Assembly: GCA_035772785.1 (NCBI GenBank)
Contig: JAOCPU010000050.1
Location: 214,366 to 278,365 of the forward strand
Direction: 5' to 3'
DNA length: 64,000 nt
Source of the DNA: Phlebiopsis flavidoalba
Taxonomy: Eukaryota > Basidiomycota > Agaricomycetes > Polyporales > Phanerochaetaceae
Of this stretch, positions 36,503 through 48,729 are shown in pieces; position 1 is the stretch's first letter; each line of letters opens with the position of its first letter. A program made the position numbers and the translations under genes. The notes below the pieces were generated by a model. The model did no database searches and was not told the origin of the DNA. It saw only the letters and a program-made list of their open reading frames with translations.

Positions 36503-37140
36503 TGCAGCGCAACGCGGCTTACTCTCAATCGTCTTTTATGAGCTACCCTGAAAGCAGGGGTAGTGGTGGACGTCCTACTACGCCTTCGATGTTGCAGTAC
36601 CGTCCTCTCCGATCGGCATCTCCTGGACCGTCTCAGCTTTCCCCCAGCCCAAGACCTGAGGCTCATACGATGTGCTCTCTCTCGGAGTAATCTGGAGTCT
36701 ATTAGAAGCATCATATAACCGCGGACGAGAGATGAGATGAATAGCATAGACGAAGATGAAGAAGAAGTTCTCTCTCCAGCTCACACCGCCCGCTCAAGTA
36801 CAATAGACCAGGACAACGCTCAAGCAAAAAAACGGAACAACAGACCACCCACCCTTGTAGGGGGGGGGATATCTCCCCCCAGTAGAACAGATTCCCCGCT
36901 GGCATATCGACCAATGCCTCAGAAAGTTCGGTGTGGCGGACCCCGAGGGTATCTCCGCCTGCTCAATGACGGTCAAGACGGTGGTGTCAGTGTGGCGCAA
37001 TTAATCGAAGAGTACGCTTCAGCTTTACTTTGCATCGACTATTGACTCATCACATTGGCAGACTGCAAGCTCGAAATCCTGAACGACTGCCCACTCTTGC
37101 AGCAGGCGATGCTCGAGCCCACTTCCGCCCACAACAATCC
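36503..37140 (+). CDS. Uncharacterised protein with Ser/Pro-rich acidic N-terminus
   Basis: The start at about 36503 (MQRNAAYSQSSFMSYPESR) follows a long pyrimidine-rich leader. Composition is low-complexity: RPTTPSMLQYRPLRSASPGP, SRSNLESIRSIITADERDEM, then an acidic stretch SIDEDEEEVLSP, basic AKKRNNRPPTL and SPLAYRPMPQ. A later piece near 37.05 kb (CKLEILNDCPLLQQAMLEP) may be another exon, since it is followed by a gtaggt donor. An open frame to 37534 contains a hydrophobic run (STALLSLFWSVFVWSAIV), but its connection is unproven. No family is recognised. A 9-G/6-C hairpin at 36860-36880 falls inside the coding sequence and is a likely slip site. Confidence 0.45.
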
Positions 37141-38686
37141 GGTAGGTGTTGTATCATGGTCACTGCCGAAATCAGTTGCTAAGTCACTCTTCGATTTAAA
37201 AGTAGAACAGGTCACGATTCCACTCCACTCAAAGGAAGCCGCAACCTTATATGTTGTCGCGTACGCACAGCCCACGGATCTTGTCTGGGGCATCATCCAT
37301 ACACGAGTCAAAACGCTGCCATGTGCTACTCACAAAAAAAAAACCACTACAGTGTACACTGGACCTGGGCCATTCAGGCGTTTCGTACCAAACTATTTCT
37401 TTCCCGTAATCCCCTCCACGGCGCTTTTGTCGCTCTTCTGGTCAGTGTTCGTATGGTCGGCGATCGTCACGGCTTCTAAACTTGTGGCAATGATTGGGCT
37501 AGTGCTGTTCGCGAACATGTGCCCCCTGTTATAGATTCCGCACTTATCCTTATGCGGCCTCCTATCTTATTATGTCTATATGTCATTCGCTCTCTATGTT
37601 TATTAAAATTGATTCTAACCCACATCATTATCATTATCAGTTACCCTTGCATGGGCGAAATCACTTGAACGATGATGGAATACATCCCTACCGTTCTACC
37701 TCATCCCGCCACAAGTTCTCAGGCGCAGCATTCTTGTGGAGTAAACAGAGGCACAACACTGAAGAGAAGGCAGGCTGTGATCACCGCTCTAGTACAAGGG
37801 CTGCGACCAGCAGTCCAGTAACAATACTAGTCACACCACAACATTGTTAGTAATATGGACACGCGGCTCGCGTTGGTCGTCCTCGCGAAGCCATTTCACA
37901 GTCTTTGACGCTTCAATGAAATGCAAATCTTGCTAGTATCTACGTGCAAAATTCACTGGTTGACCTCCAGGCCTCTCCCGTACGCCGTGACTCCCGTTTT
38001 GAAGCAACTATAGTCTGCTTGGTCCACGAGCGGCATACGTGAGCCTGTTGCCAGGATTGTCGTGCGCTGCGGGTTAAGTCGTAAAGCGCCCTGGCCATGA
38101 ATACTGTCGTTGATGTGTCGGAATCTGTGCATTAAAGGTCTCAGAGGTTGATGTGACAAGCATCGAGTCCTTTAGATAGAGCTACACAAACACTAGTATA
38201 CTGAGCCAAACCCCATTCTAAAGGTTTTTTGTTGCACGTATCAGTGTCTGTGCAAGAAGTGAACAAGAATACGGGGGGTCCGTTAGAATCGAGCCCCCCC
38301 ACGATGATAAATTGGTGAGAGGTGCAGTTTCCTTTGGTATCAAAACACAAGCTAAAACATGACCGGCCTGCAGAGCTGTAATAGATTGGATGGCGTATAC
38401 AAGCGTACATATTTAGAGTATGAGAGCAAAGTTTTTGAAAACGTTCGACCGGACCAGTGTGTTGGAACGGCGCGCTACCGTTCGACTATTTGTGTAACTT
38501 ATTTGTTGCGGGGGTTCAGCCCCTATATAATGACAGTAAGTATAATGCTCGCTTCTTGCGCTAGCAACAAGTTCTACAGATACAAATGCCTTTGTATAAT
38601 GCTACCGTGTTGTCGTGACAGATCTTATCAGGTGGTGTCCATCTTGGTCTCCATCTCGACAACCTCATATGATTCTGGCTTGTCGC
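37141..38686. other. Mostly A/T-rich spacer
   Basis: Apart from the open frame to 37534 mentioned with the preceding gene, only unrecognised frames occur (for example plus 38359-38763). The right edge is the 3' flank of UFD2. Confidence 0.4.
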
Positions 38687-41600
38687 TTATACAGTGTTCT
38701 TGTTCCGACGCGCTCAGCCAAGAAAGTATCGATGCGCTCCTTCAGTGTGTGTGTCTAAATTAGATAGGTAATATTAAGACATGGTTGGGACTTGTAAGAA
38801 CTCGTACCGGGAATCACATCCTCGAGAGTCAGTGGCATGCGGTTGAAGGGGTCTTTAGCGTCCGAAGCAAGTGCGACTTGATGGTTTTAGAGCGATCAAT
38901 CACTGTCCTCGAGGATGGCAAGATGGACTGGGTCGCGCATGAGGGTGTACATGAGAGGGTCTGTCGTGCGGTTAGAGAGTGCACAGAGTACGAGGAATGG
39001 GTTACTCACCCAGGAACTCGTCGGGTACATCACCCAAATCATCCTCAGCCTCTAGAGTGGCCTTTGTCTCCTCAACTTTGACGACAAAGAGTCTCAACCT
39101 CTCCATCTCTGCGTCGCTCTTCAACAGATGATACTTGGCGCAAATGTTCGCGGCGTTCTCAAACCCACTTCTTCTTGTAGCTGCGTTCCGTCGTTCGCCA
39201 CGGCCCGAGCAAACTCGCCCTGGTCGCTCAGGCTTAAGTACACCTCCAAGATATCGACAAGCAAGTCGCGAGGCTGGAACTTTTTGTACTTCTCCGGATT
39301 CTTGACCTTGAGCTCGCTGCAGCGTGGGCCGACGAGAGCCTCGAGATTGTAATCCAACATCGCGGCGAGACGGTCGGACGACGATTTCAGGCACCATAAA
39401 TGGCTCTTTCGCCTCGGCGGTAAACATCTTCAGTAGTTCGACGGTAGACTTCCGAGCTGCGTGTAGGTGGTGGTTTGGCGCTCGAGAGACCGGAGGTTGC
39501 CCTCGCGTTCACGACGATATTGAAGCGGCTGGCGAGAAAAAGGCGGCAGCGTCCGCCATTTCGGTCTGGAGCTCGTGGATCTTGGCGAGGTCGGTGAGCG
39601 ATTCGTCCAAGAGGTAGGTCACATCATTGATCATCAAGTTGCAACGAAACGAATGAAGCGGTCGAGGTTGACCCTGTCATTACAATGTCAGCAGACGCCT
39701 CGTCGTTGAAATCGCACAATGGATCATACTTGGTTTGCAGCTTCAAGGCATCACGATGCTGTGGGTTTATTCCCATACAGTGCGGAACACATGAGCAATC
39801 GCTCGTCTGTGTAGATCTGAGAAATGTTCTGGGATTCCTCCAGATGAAAGCGACATACCGAGAATCTAGCAACGACCATGTCAGATAATTGATCGGTCAG
39901 GCAATGTTAGTAGACACACGTACTAAAATTTATCATAGAATTGAGAGAGCTGGCACCAGTCTGCTCAACCTCTACAAGACTATGTCAATACAGTCATTCA
40001 CAAATGGCGCTGTGCCCCTCTCGGTGGCCTACCGATGTAGAAATGAATCAAGGCAGGCATCAGATACTTGAGTGCCATGTGATGTGTGTTGAGAGTCGAT
40101 TCGAGGACACTTCTCCGACCGTCATACTTCCAGCATGAATATGACAAGGCCTGTGCGAGACCATTCAGGACATAGACATCTGTTATGCGCAAGACATCAT
40201 CTTACTGACCTCAACCATCTTCGACTTCAGGAAAGGGTTCTTTATGTACCATGTCGAGGTAAGCCATGTGAGGATCCAGGCCATAAGCTCTACTTTGCCA
40301 GTCAGCTCCATGCTGTCTGGTGCAATCCTGGGCAAACTATTAGCCGGGGCCCGCCGCCGGGGGAGCACATTACTCACCGGTTGATGAACAGATGATACTC
40401 AACGATATCCTCGATTATGTACTCGGGCAGAGTTTTGAAAGCGATAGGGACCATCTTTGGGTAATGGAAGTCTGCGGAACTTTCAGCTAGGCCGCACTAT
40501 GTTCTACTAGGGACACCTACTCGAGGATCGGATTAGGATGTTTGTGGCTGGGATCCGCCAAGCGAATCAACCAGGTCGAGGCAAAGTTCGTAAAGCTGAG
40601 AGCGCGGAACACGAGCTCTGGCTCTGCAAGTTGGGTTTGGAAAGCTAGCTGGGCCGCTTCCACCTTGTCCATCTCCCCCTTGACTTGGTTGATCGCGCAG
40701 CCTCCATCCGCGACGGCCCTCAGTGGAGTCTGAAAGAATACAATGAGCACCTTGCCCGCTGCATGCAGTGGGGTACGTACAGTTCTCCAAGAACCATCAC
40801 CTTCAAGCTGTTCAAGATGTCGTCTCATGTCATCATGTTGGCGCGCTAGATCTTCAAAGGTCGTTATGGTCTTGCTGTAGCCGTAATGATTCATAGCGAG
40901 CGTAATATAGAATATATCGGAGAGGAAGTTAGGTGGCGCTGAGATTTTAACAATGTTAGCGAGTTTACATTTACAAAAAAAATAGGAGCGTACCATTATC
41001 GTTCTCATGCTCTTTACGGAAGTCCTCCGCCTCGTTGCTTGTCGCATTGATACGGGTCTCTTCTTTCAGGTCGATGCGCGAAGAGTGAACGTAGTATAGG
41101 GGGTCAATGCGGTCGATCTGAAAGTGTGGGTTTACGGATATGAAAGGCGAGAGCGAAGGTGTACATACCTTGGTATAATGCGCGTCAATGATGGGCTCGC
41201 AGAACCTGAAGAGTATGGCTTGAATATTGACCATGAAGCTGTCGGTGGCGACAGTTTCTGGCTCAACCTAGAATATTCGCCGGGTTCAGAACAAAAGCCG
41301 GGAGTGAAATCTGATAGAGGGATCGGCGCCTACCTGCATGCCCGCACGGGCGGGACGTTCAACGAGATGATCTTGGCGAAATAGTAGTTTTAACACTGCT
41401 TCTCTAGCCTCAAACGGAACTTCGGACTAGGGTGTTGAAGATTTGGAACATGGAAGACTTAGAGCTCCATGATTAGCTTCCGTACACATCATCGATGCGA
41501 GTGTGCTGACCTGAAGGCTCTTCAGTGTCCCTCTTAAACTCGCAGTAGCGGACTGGGAGATCCACCGCGGGCCGTCCTTCCGCCTTGATAAAGTACGTCG

Positions 41601-43179
41601 TAGCAATGGAAGGCTTGAAAATATTCATTTAGAGGGAACACTCCACGGAATTAGCATAACTTACCCATTCCCGCTCGAAAAACAACCCATTCGAAGGATA
41701 GGGCCGAACAAACTCACAGACTCTATCGTGTGCGCTTGTGCCCCCTCCGGGTTGAATTCCTCCATCCATCCTCGGAATCATACTCGCAATGCTCTTGATA
41801 CTGGCGAGGGCCTCCAGCCCGCCGATAACACCTCTCCAGCTTTGCGTCACCGCCCGCAAGTCCCTCGGGCCTGAAGAGCGATTCGTGGAAGCAGAGACCG
41901 CGCACCACGGGAGCCAGCACGCCGTCAATCTCGTTGTCGGGTTCGAATCTACGAGCAAGGTCCTGCAGGAAAGGCTGGAGCTCTGAAGGGCTTAGCACGG
42001 ATTGCGATGAGCTCGAGACAGAAAGAAGTGGTGCGGAGAGGGTTGATATAGAGATGAGTGGCGCGACAAGTTCTGCTGCACCAAGTGGCTTGCTTGCGGC
42101 GTCGTCAGACCATGAACCCAGTGATCATCCCGATGGGGAACATACCCAGTTGGCATGGGCAAACATGTCAGGGTCTTGCAGAGTTAGTCCGGCATAGCGT
42201 CAAGCTAATCAGTAGATCTCGGAGCTTGTCCAAGACTTCTGCTCCTCGTTGTGTATCTGGAGGTGAATACCCCTAGTTTATGTCAATAACAACGCAGAGC
42301 ATAGATTGAGGCGGCCGACCTTCTTAAACAGAGCCGATCGAGCGGCATTCACGCGCTTCCAGCACCCAACCAGGTACTCAAAGACTGGTTTGCTGTCCTT
42401 GTGCTGTGCCGGAAGGGAGGCTAATACCGGGAGATATTCGAAATCATCACTAGAAACACTCAGTAAGTTTGCTGTGGCCTGATGCTCATCCTTACTTACG
42501 ACATTGCTTGTGGGGTTCAAGTCCAGTCTGGCGATGAGGAGTCGGTCGATTACATCGACGTTCAGACTGAGAGGTTTGGAAGGGTCTGCGTGCTCATAGA
42601 TTGGTCGATCGTTCTCGCGAGAGTAAGAGTTTGCATATCCACCTGTACTCTCGGCCTCTAGCTCCGTAGCAAGATACTTTAACCACACGACCTCCCATCC
42701 ACTCTTCTGTCAGCAGCATCTTTCTGTATATCAATTGCGTCTGGTAAGCCGGGGGAAAGCATACACAGAGTGAGACTGAACTCACATCAAGAGTCACATT
42801 GAACACTGTCCTGATCGTGTCGTGCTCCCAAGTCGGCGGATCGAATTGTGCAGGCGTAGCTGGTGCCTTCTTCTTCAGTGGCGCTGCAGGTACCGGAGGC
42901 TCAGCAGGACGTTTGGGGGCCACAGGTACTGGTTTGGGCTTCGGTTGTGGAGGTCCATTAGGTGGCGTACTCGCAACTGGTGCAGCTGGTGGTGTTGGGG
43001 GCGGCGCCCGACGACGACGAAGCAGGAGTAGAGGCGGGGGACTAGGAGAGTTCGAGGCTGCACCTTGCAGCTTTGGCAAGTCGCTTCAAGCGAATCTGGT
43101 AAAGAGTGAATAAATGAGGAGCGCAGACAGGAAAATGACGGGTACCCGCCTCTGCGTCGTCCTGAGGATTTGTGGCCAT
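38687..43179 (-). CDS. UFD2: Ubiquitin conjugation factor E4 (Ufd2), U-box protein
   Basis: A chain-elongation factor (E4) that extends ubiquitin chains on substrates handled with Cdc48/p97. The start MATNPQDDAEA (43179) is followed by an intron and IRLKRLAK, then a Pro/Ala/Lys-rich segment and PPTWEHDTIRTVFNVTL. The Ufd2 core is read nearly throughout: SLNVDVIDRLLIARLDLNPT, EYLVGCWKRVNAARSALFKK, LQDLARRFEPDNEIDGVLAP, RIDPLYYVHSSRIDLKEETR, NFLSDIFYITLAMNHYGYSK, EPELVFRALSFTNFASTWLI, PEYIIEDIVEYHLFINR, RSVLESTLNTHHMALKYLMP, MLDYNLEALVGPRCSELKVK and PRDLLVDILEVYLSLSD. The U-box follows GDVPDEFL and a short intron: PLMYTLMRDPV, DPFNRMPLTLEDVIP, and after a last intron LKERIDTFLAERRNKNTV with stop at 38687. 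It is full-length but has many indels. Confidence 0.95.
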
Positions 43180-43289
43180 ATGGGAGTCAATGAGCAAGTC
43201 GAGGGTGTTGAAGGCGGGAACAGGCTGCTCGAGACTCGCGTCCATTACGCGTTGCGCGCACGTAAAGCGCCATCACCTCAGCCAATTCA

Positions 43290-44246
43290 CGACGTTCAGA
43301 CACCGACATTGACAGTCTTGGCTTCTACACAACTCCCTTTCCTGAATTACGCTATATAAATCCCGAAATATTCCTATATAATCTACAGCAAGAACATCAA
43401 GAAAAGAACCATTCGTGTCTCTATCATGTCGCATGTATCGTCGAGGGCAGGTACTATCCACTGCAAGCCTCTGAGGTCGTCTACAGACTTGGAGGCCTGT
43501 GTTCGTGTCCATTGACATTCAGGCAAATCTTCGACAAAGCAAGTGCCACTGGGAAAGCCCAAGGTGTTTCGGACTATGGTTTCTCAGGTGAGATGACCTC
43601 AGGCTACCCCCAGAAAACAGTACTACTCACCGTGATTGGGAAGGTTTTGCTTTGCATCTTCGTCATCCGCGGGTGTGTTCGTCAATGCCCTCCATCCTTT
43701 CTTTGACGGGTCGAACATCGCGTCTGCTCGCGACCCCCCGCTGCTGCGCGATTGCAGCTGTGCCTTCCAATCCGAGTACCGAGAATCCCCTGCACTTCTC
43801 CGCGAAGGAGGAGTTCCTCAGCGACGTCGAGCTCGGACGATGATCTTTCGTGGTTGTGTGCCGCGCCGGCATTTGCTCGCCATTTCGTCTTTTCAGGGTC
43901 CGACTCGATATACTCTGACTATCTGCCATCCTTCTTCGGCTGGTTGGATGTCCATTCGTTCCGAAGGCCGCAATGGCCTCTGAGAGTGAGTGGGAGAGTA
44001 GGAATGGATTCGTATCGGCATCTGGGATCCCCCAGCAAGACCAGGTATACGCCGAGGTGGTCGTCTTATTTCAGGATTGCTATGGTTGAAGACTTTGGCG
44101 ACACGTTTTGGAGACTATCAGTGAGCGCGTCATCGGACCCTGTTGACGAAAGAGGCGAGGTCCTGTACGTTGCTGGATTGGTGTATGCGCGTCGAGGGAG
44201 AGGGACGGGTCGCCTTCAATAGGTTGGTTAGTTTGTTTGGGGCCAT
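43290..44246 (-). CDS. Uncharacterised gene, possibly mitochondrial
   Basis: A possible start at 44246 gives a basic, hydroxylated N-terminus suited to mitochondrial import (MAPNKLTNLLKATRPSPST), followed by VQDLASFVNRV and, in the next frame, SDDALTDSLQNVSPKSSTIA. Later pieces are SLSEAIAAFGTNGHPTSRR, an 88-codon frame to 43663, a plausible intron (gtgagtagtactg..accatag, near 43.6 kb) and CFVEDLPECQWTRTQASKS with VDDLRGLQWIVPALDD. It lies head-to-tail with UFD2. A plus-strand frame of 156 codons (43752-44222) competes for the same DNA. No domain is recognised. Confidence 0.38.
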
Positions 44247-44530
44247 GGTTGCTAAGTGGAAGTGATGCAGAGAGCTTCAACGACGCGGTGGTGCTGGCTT
44301 CTTTATACCCAGACCGAACCCAGACGGCTACTTCAGACCCCGGCGCTCAAACACATCCAGATTTGCAGAATTGGTATTACGAATGTTTGGTTGAATAGCT
44401 CATGATGCTGGTAACGTTACTGTACAATGTCTGTGTTTCTATCCGTTGAAGGTATCAAAATGTTGCGAACCCCCTCGCGAGTGGCATATTCAGCCCTATC
44501 CCAACATGTTGAGATGTTTCTCGGGCATTG

Positions 44531-46553
44531 TCACGGAGCCATTATCGCTGCGACAACACCGATCGCCTTCTGGGTACTCCATGCACCCTAGGGGCGCTGC
44601 GATGGACCTGGACAAGTCTCCAGCCACTTTGTTCCATCAGCTCCCGAAACTTGTCTGATGGTGCGCTCTTGACCGTTCGACATTCCGAGCATCTACAGTG
44701 TTGCACTCAGCAGCCACTCACGTAGAGCTTCTTGTAAAACATACCAGCATGTCCTCGGTGTACGCGAACGTGCTTGAATGTCCACCGTTGGGAAGCAAGG
44801 GCGCGGGCGGGAGCTCGCGCAAGGCGCCCGGGATGTTCTTCAACTCCTCCTCCACGCACGCGTAAGACATGAGGTTGTCGATGATCATCAAACGGGTGCT
44901 GGGAGTAGCCGCGCCACGAAGCTGGCGCAAAATCTCGAGGCACTGCTTATCCGGCCAGTCATGAAGGACTTGGCGAACAATGAACACCGAGGCATCCTTG
45001 ACCGGTTGGGGAGTGAAGAAGTCGTGGGCTGCACTCGGTCGTTTGGCCGTATATTACCATCAATTTGTGTGACTCTCTTACCTTGGAGAACGACTCGACC
45101 AGATTGTAGGGCTCCAGGCAGCTGGCCGTCCCAGAACTACGAAAGCCAAGATCGTCAATCCCCAGTCATGGCGGTAGGCCGAGGGACTGACCGAAACGGC
45201 ATCCTTGACGGTCTGTTCGCGATCTTGGACGATGACACGGAGACTGGGGTAGTTCTGCGCAATTGCCATGGATTGGGCGCCGATTGCCGCCGCCGCCAAC
45301 ACATCGACCACAATCGAGTCGGCTGGGAGTGCCTCCCAATCGAAAACCTTACGACACGGTTCAGCGACTGTCGTCATACTGGCCAATGTGAGAACTTACC
45401 CTCTTTGATAGCGTTTCAGCGATGCAGCCTGCTTGGACCCCCTCCATGGCAATGCCCGAACCTTAGCTGACGTCGCTCGTTGCCCGGAGACTCAAACCAC
45501 TCCCACGCGGATAATTGAGTGCCAAAGGCCGCGTTCAACGGCGCATCATTCGGTTCGTATGACGGGCCCAGCTTGCTGTCCAGCAAGACATCTTGTAGGT
45601 AGGAAGCCGCCTTCATACCCTCATCCGTGCTATAAACACAACGAATGAATGTCCGGACGATATGTTGACTTGAGCATGGGCTCACCAATGGCCAACTGCC
45701 GCAGCGATACCCAGTGTGCCTATATGCTTTTGCTTTCGGGGCTGACTTATAAAAGTGAGCCTCTCGACGTGCAACCCAGTAAATGAACGAATGCACCTAT
45801 CAATTAACGCCTTGACAGACTTGGCGGTATCAAGCGCAGAGGAAACACGATTGTTCGCGAACACATCAGGCGCAACTTCGACAAAAACGTGATTGTTGTC
45901 GCCAAAAGCCGCAGGATACGGGCTGGGAGCGGGTCAGAGAAACAATAAATCGCCGAGCCAGATGAAGCATAAATTGGAAACACACACAGAGCTTCGTTGG
46001 ATCCACATGGCTTGGCACGAGCCAACTCTTTGACATGAGCGCCCTGGGCGGTGGATTGAGATGATCAGTGAGCGTCCCGCTACGCACAAGCGCAACACAC
46101 CTGCGGACCAGCCTCGCGACATGCCCCCCATGCCTCAACTATATTGGCGGCGGCCCGCTACACCCAACGCGGCGGACACTTGATGCTGATGAGAGGGTAA
46201 GACAGGGCGTCTCGCGTCGAATACGAAATGCGGACCTGCAGCGCTACGGTGACAATACTTTGCAGTGGCGAGCGCACGGCGAAGGCGAGCTGAGCGGTAG
46301 CGGAGACAATGAGAGAGCACGACTTCTCGACCTCGGGCAGCATTCGCGCTGCCTCTGACTCCATAGTGAGAGGGGTGTATGCAGATGGAAACTCCAGGTT
46401 TCTTGGAGGTGACTATGTCTCTTCTATCGACGCGATAGAGTCTTGTATGATTTTGGACAGAGCTTTGAGCTCAGATAGCGCGTCCGTTTCTGGTGCAAGT
46501 CGAGTCAATGAGAGTGCACAACGATCAGTTGCGGCCACATACTTGTACGACAT
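44531..46553 (-). CDS. SAM-dependent O-methyltransferase 2 (COMT-like, family 2)
   Basis: A paralogue of the enzyme at 29.2-31.05 kb. The start is MSYKYVAATDRCALSLTR (46553), followed by DALSELKALSKIIQDSIASI, SEAARMLPEVEKSCSLIVSA and a helical N-terminal dimerisation domain (VDPTKL-like, ARILRLLAT, FANNRVSSALDTAKSVKALI). Then come GMKAASYLQDVLLDSKLGP and NAAFGTQLSAWEWFESPGNE. After an intron come VFDWEALPADSIVVDV, a disturbed glycine loop (LAAAAIGAQSMAIAQ) and LRVIVQDREQTVKDAV. The catalytic segment is intact: FIVRQVLHDWPDKQCLEIL with His as the expected base, then RLMIIDNLMSYACVEEEL and PAPLLPNGG. A last exon gives LGMSNGQERTI, FRELMEQSGWRLVQVHRSAP and AIGVVAAIMAP with stop at 44531. The substrate is unknown. 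Confidence 0.9.
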
Positions 46554-47630
46554 GCTGGGGCAAACGCGTACGAAGTTGGGGAAGGGGCGGGTCATCGACC
46601 AGCGCACGGGCACTTTATATCATACCATCGAGGGCAGGTCCCAGTTATGAAGCGTCTTAAGGGTGCGGATTTCAAGTGGACAGGCTACATGTTAACGCTG
46701 CTGGACTCCCGCTCATTTGATATTCGCTTTGATCGCGCTGAGACCGTAAGGTAACTATCGAAGAGGGGCGATCAGTTTCAGAAGACTGGACTCATAAGTG
46801 ACACGCACCAAGATTTTGTTCCCAGTCAAAAAGCGTTCTAAATCCATGAGGCTAAGGCAGGGTCGATGTCCGCGCCGCGGTTGTCCCAAATGACAGACCA
46901 CGAATGTTGGCGCTCCAAACCATTTCCTACTCTCGTTATGTCGCCCTTTGGTGGCTAGTCAGCATGCGAACCCCACCATCATTGATGATGTATAATTTCT
47001 TTTTTACCTGGTTCTCAAGGGGGGCTCGGATCTTGTCTTTTTGCGGTAGCGTTTTTGTGTACCCACCCCTCAATGAAATTTCGTGCAAGTACTCTCCGTT
47101 TTAAAACCGGGGGCAAACGGCTACGTGCACATAGAAGCTTGATTTGATCGTCATGCTCGAGTGATTTAGGAACACGATGAAAATGCTCCCTCACATACGT
47201 ACTTACATTGGTAGTTGAGTAATACGGGGATGGAGTGGAAATGGTGTGTGCTTGTGTGTACTACACTACCGCTTGCGCGCTCACATTGAAAGCGCCCTAT
47301 CTTCGTTCCTCGCTATACATACACCTTATACATGCTCACGTCCGCATGTGAGTGTCGAGTCAAACAGTACCAGTGCTGGCAGTCTCGGTCGCTATCGTGA
47401 ACAGGAGCGGGTCGTAACAAGTGTTTGATTACGTTCTACGAGTTGGACACGGAGCACATCGCGGTAACACATAGTCTAGTGGGTGGCGATTGAGCGGTGT
47501 GTGTGAGGGTGTGACTCGCATGCGTCGCTACAAGAATCATAATACATGGGGTGGCGCGAGTACTACAAATGCAGCGGCAGTGACTCACTAAGCTGTCATT
47601 GATGCTGCAAAGTCCAAGCTCGTTGAGACC
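46554..47630. other. Spacer upstream of O-methyltransferase 2
   Basis: Short frames only. The A/T-rich part near 46.9-47.1 kb and the sequence just right of 46553 should contain the methyltransferase promoter. No motif is assigned. Confidence 0.4.
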
Positions 47631-47636
47631 ACCCAT

Positions 47637-48480
47637 GTGCCCGTCCGCGGTCGAAGGACTCGAACTTGGGGGAAAGGCATAGCCGGCATTCGTGAGTTCA
47701 CGGGCCATGATATACAGTGCGTCGAGTCGGCTCTGTTTAGTGCTTGTAGTCCTCCGGTGCAGGGGCGAGTACAGGGGGACTCACACTTTGGTTACTTTGC
47801 GAATAGACCTCCCACCTCACACAGTCCAGTCCTGATAAATGTGGCGCATAAGCACAACCCATCGATCGAAGAAGGATTTTGCCTCAGCCTCAAGAGGAAG
47901 ATTGGAGAACTAGAGACATCGATCGATATGGGAGCATGGTCAACTGGACACATGGAAGTAGCTCCCGGGGCCGCCTTAGCTAGCACTTCGCCCGGCCGGC
48001 GCAGTGCTAAGGTGCACTCCTTACGAACTGGCCGCCTTCACGAACCACCATCGCGTTTTCAGGCCTCATCATATTTGCCGATCACAAACTCGGACCCTAT
48101 CTGACGACGACGAAATCCTCAACCGAAGGATGAAGAAGTAATACACTCCTGAGGAGGAAGCCTCAGCTGCTTGCCCAATCTAAGATCTCGAAGGTACGTC
48201 TTGTCTTGCTCTACTGCGTGTAGACACGCTCATATACTAATCTTGGGTTAGTTTTCTCACATCGTACTCAACAGTTTTTCGAGGAAATGGCTTTCCGAGC
48301 GCTCTTGAAAACTTTCCGTATTCATCAAGAAGCTCTCCATATCCCGTGTACAACGTACTGTGCGAACGACATGGCACTTATCGCGAGTTTGCAAAGTATC
48401 ACGGGGACATCCAAGCGTGTTTGCACAGGGAATACAGAGAGAGAAGGTGTGTTGGATGGGTTAAGCTGGGGCTATTGACC
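47637..48480 (+). CDS. Candidate gene with one clear intron, function unknown
   Basis: The plus-strand frame 47637-48104 includes helical KRKIGELETSIDMGAW. Just beyond it another frame gives SDDDEILNRRMKK and RRKPQLLAQSKIS. This is followed by a textbook fungal intron of about 58 nt (gtacgt, a tactaat branch site, ttag) near 48194-48251, then VFSHIVLNSFSRKWLSERS in phase. No domain is recognised. The start and end are not fixed, and the first part may be non-coding. Confidence 0.28.
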
Positions 48481-48729
48481 ATGAACACGCGTGAGGCAAA
48501 CGGAAATGGGTTTAACCCCAAAAGAACCATTGACGGGCGAAAAAACAAAACGTGACGCAGACTCTGTTGGAAGGCGGGCAAAGTCTGGTGAGGTACCTAC
48601 TAAATGATGATCAAGCGGGGTTCGTGTTTGAGATAATCTGTCATATTAGGCGCGTACCGGATGGCATCGACCAACCGAATCAGAAGGCAGCTCCCTCAGC
48701 TATGTCAGGTAAACTGCTAGCTGCCACGC

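Noticed and set aside
42799..43113. Gly/Ala-rich plus-strand frame
   Set aside because: It is the antisense of the Pro/Ala-rich N-terminal part of UFD2.
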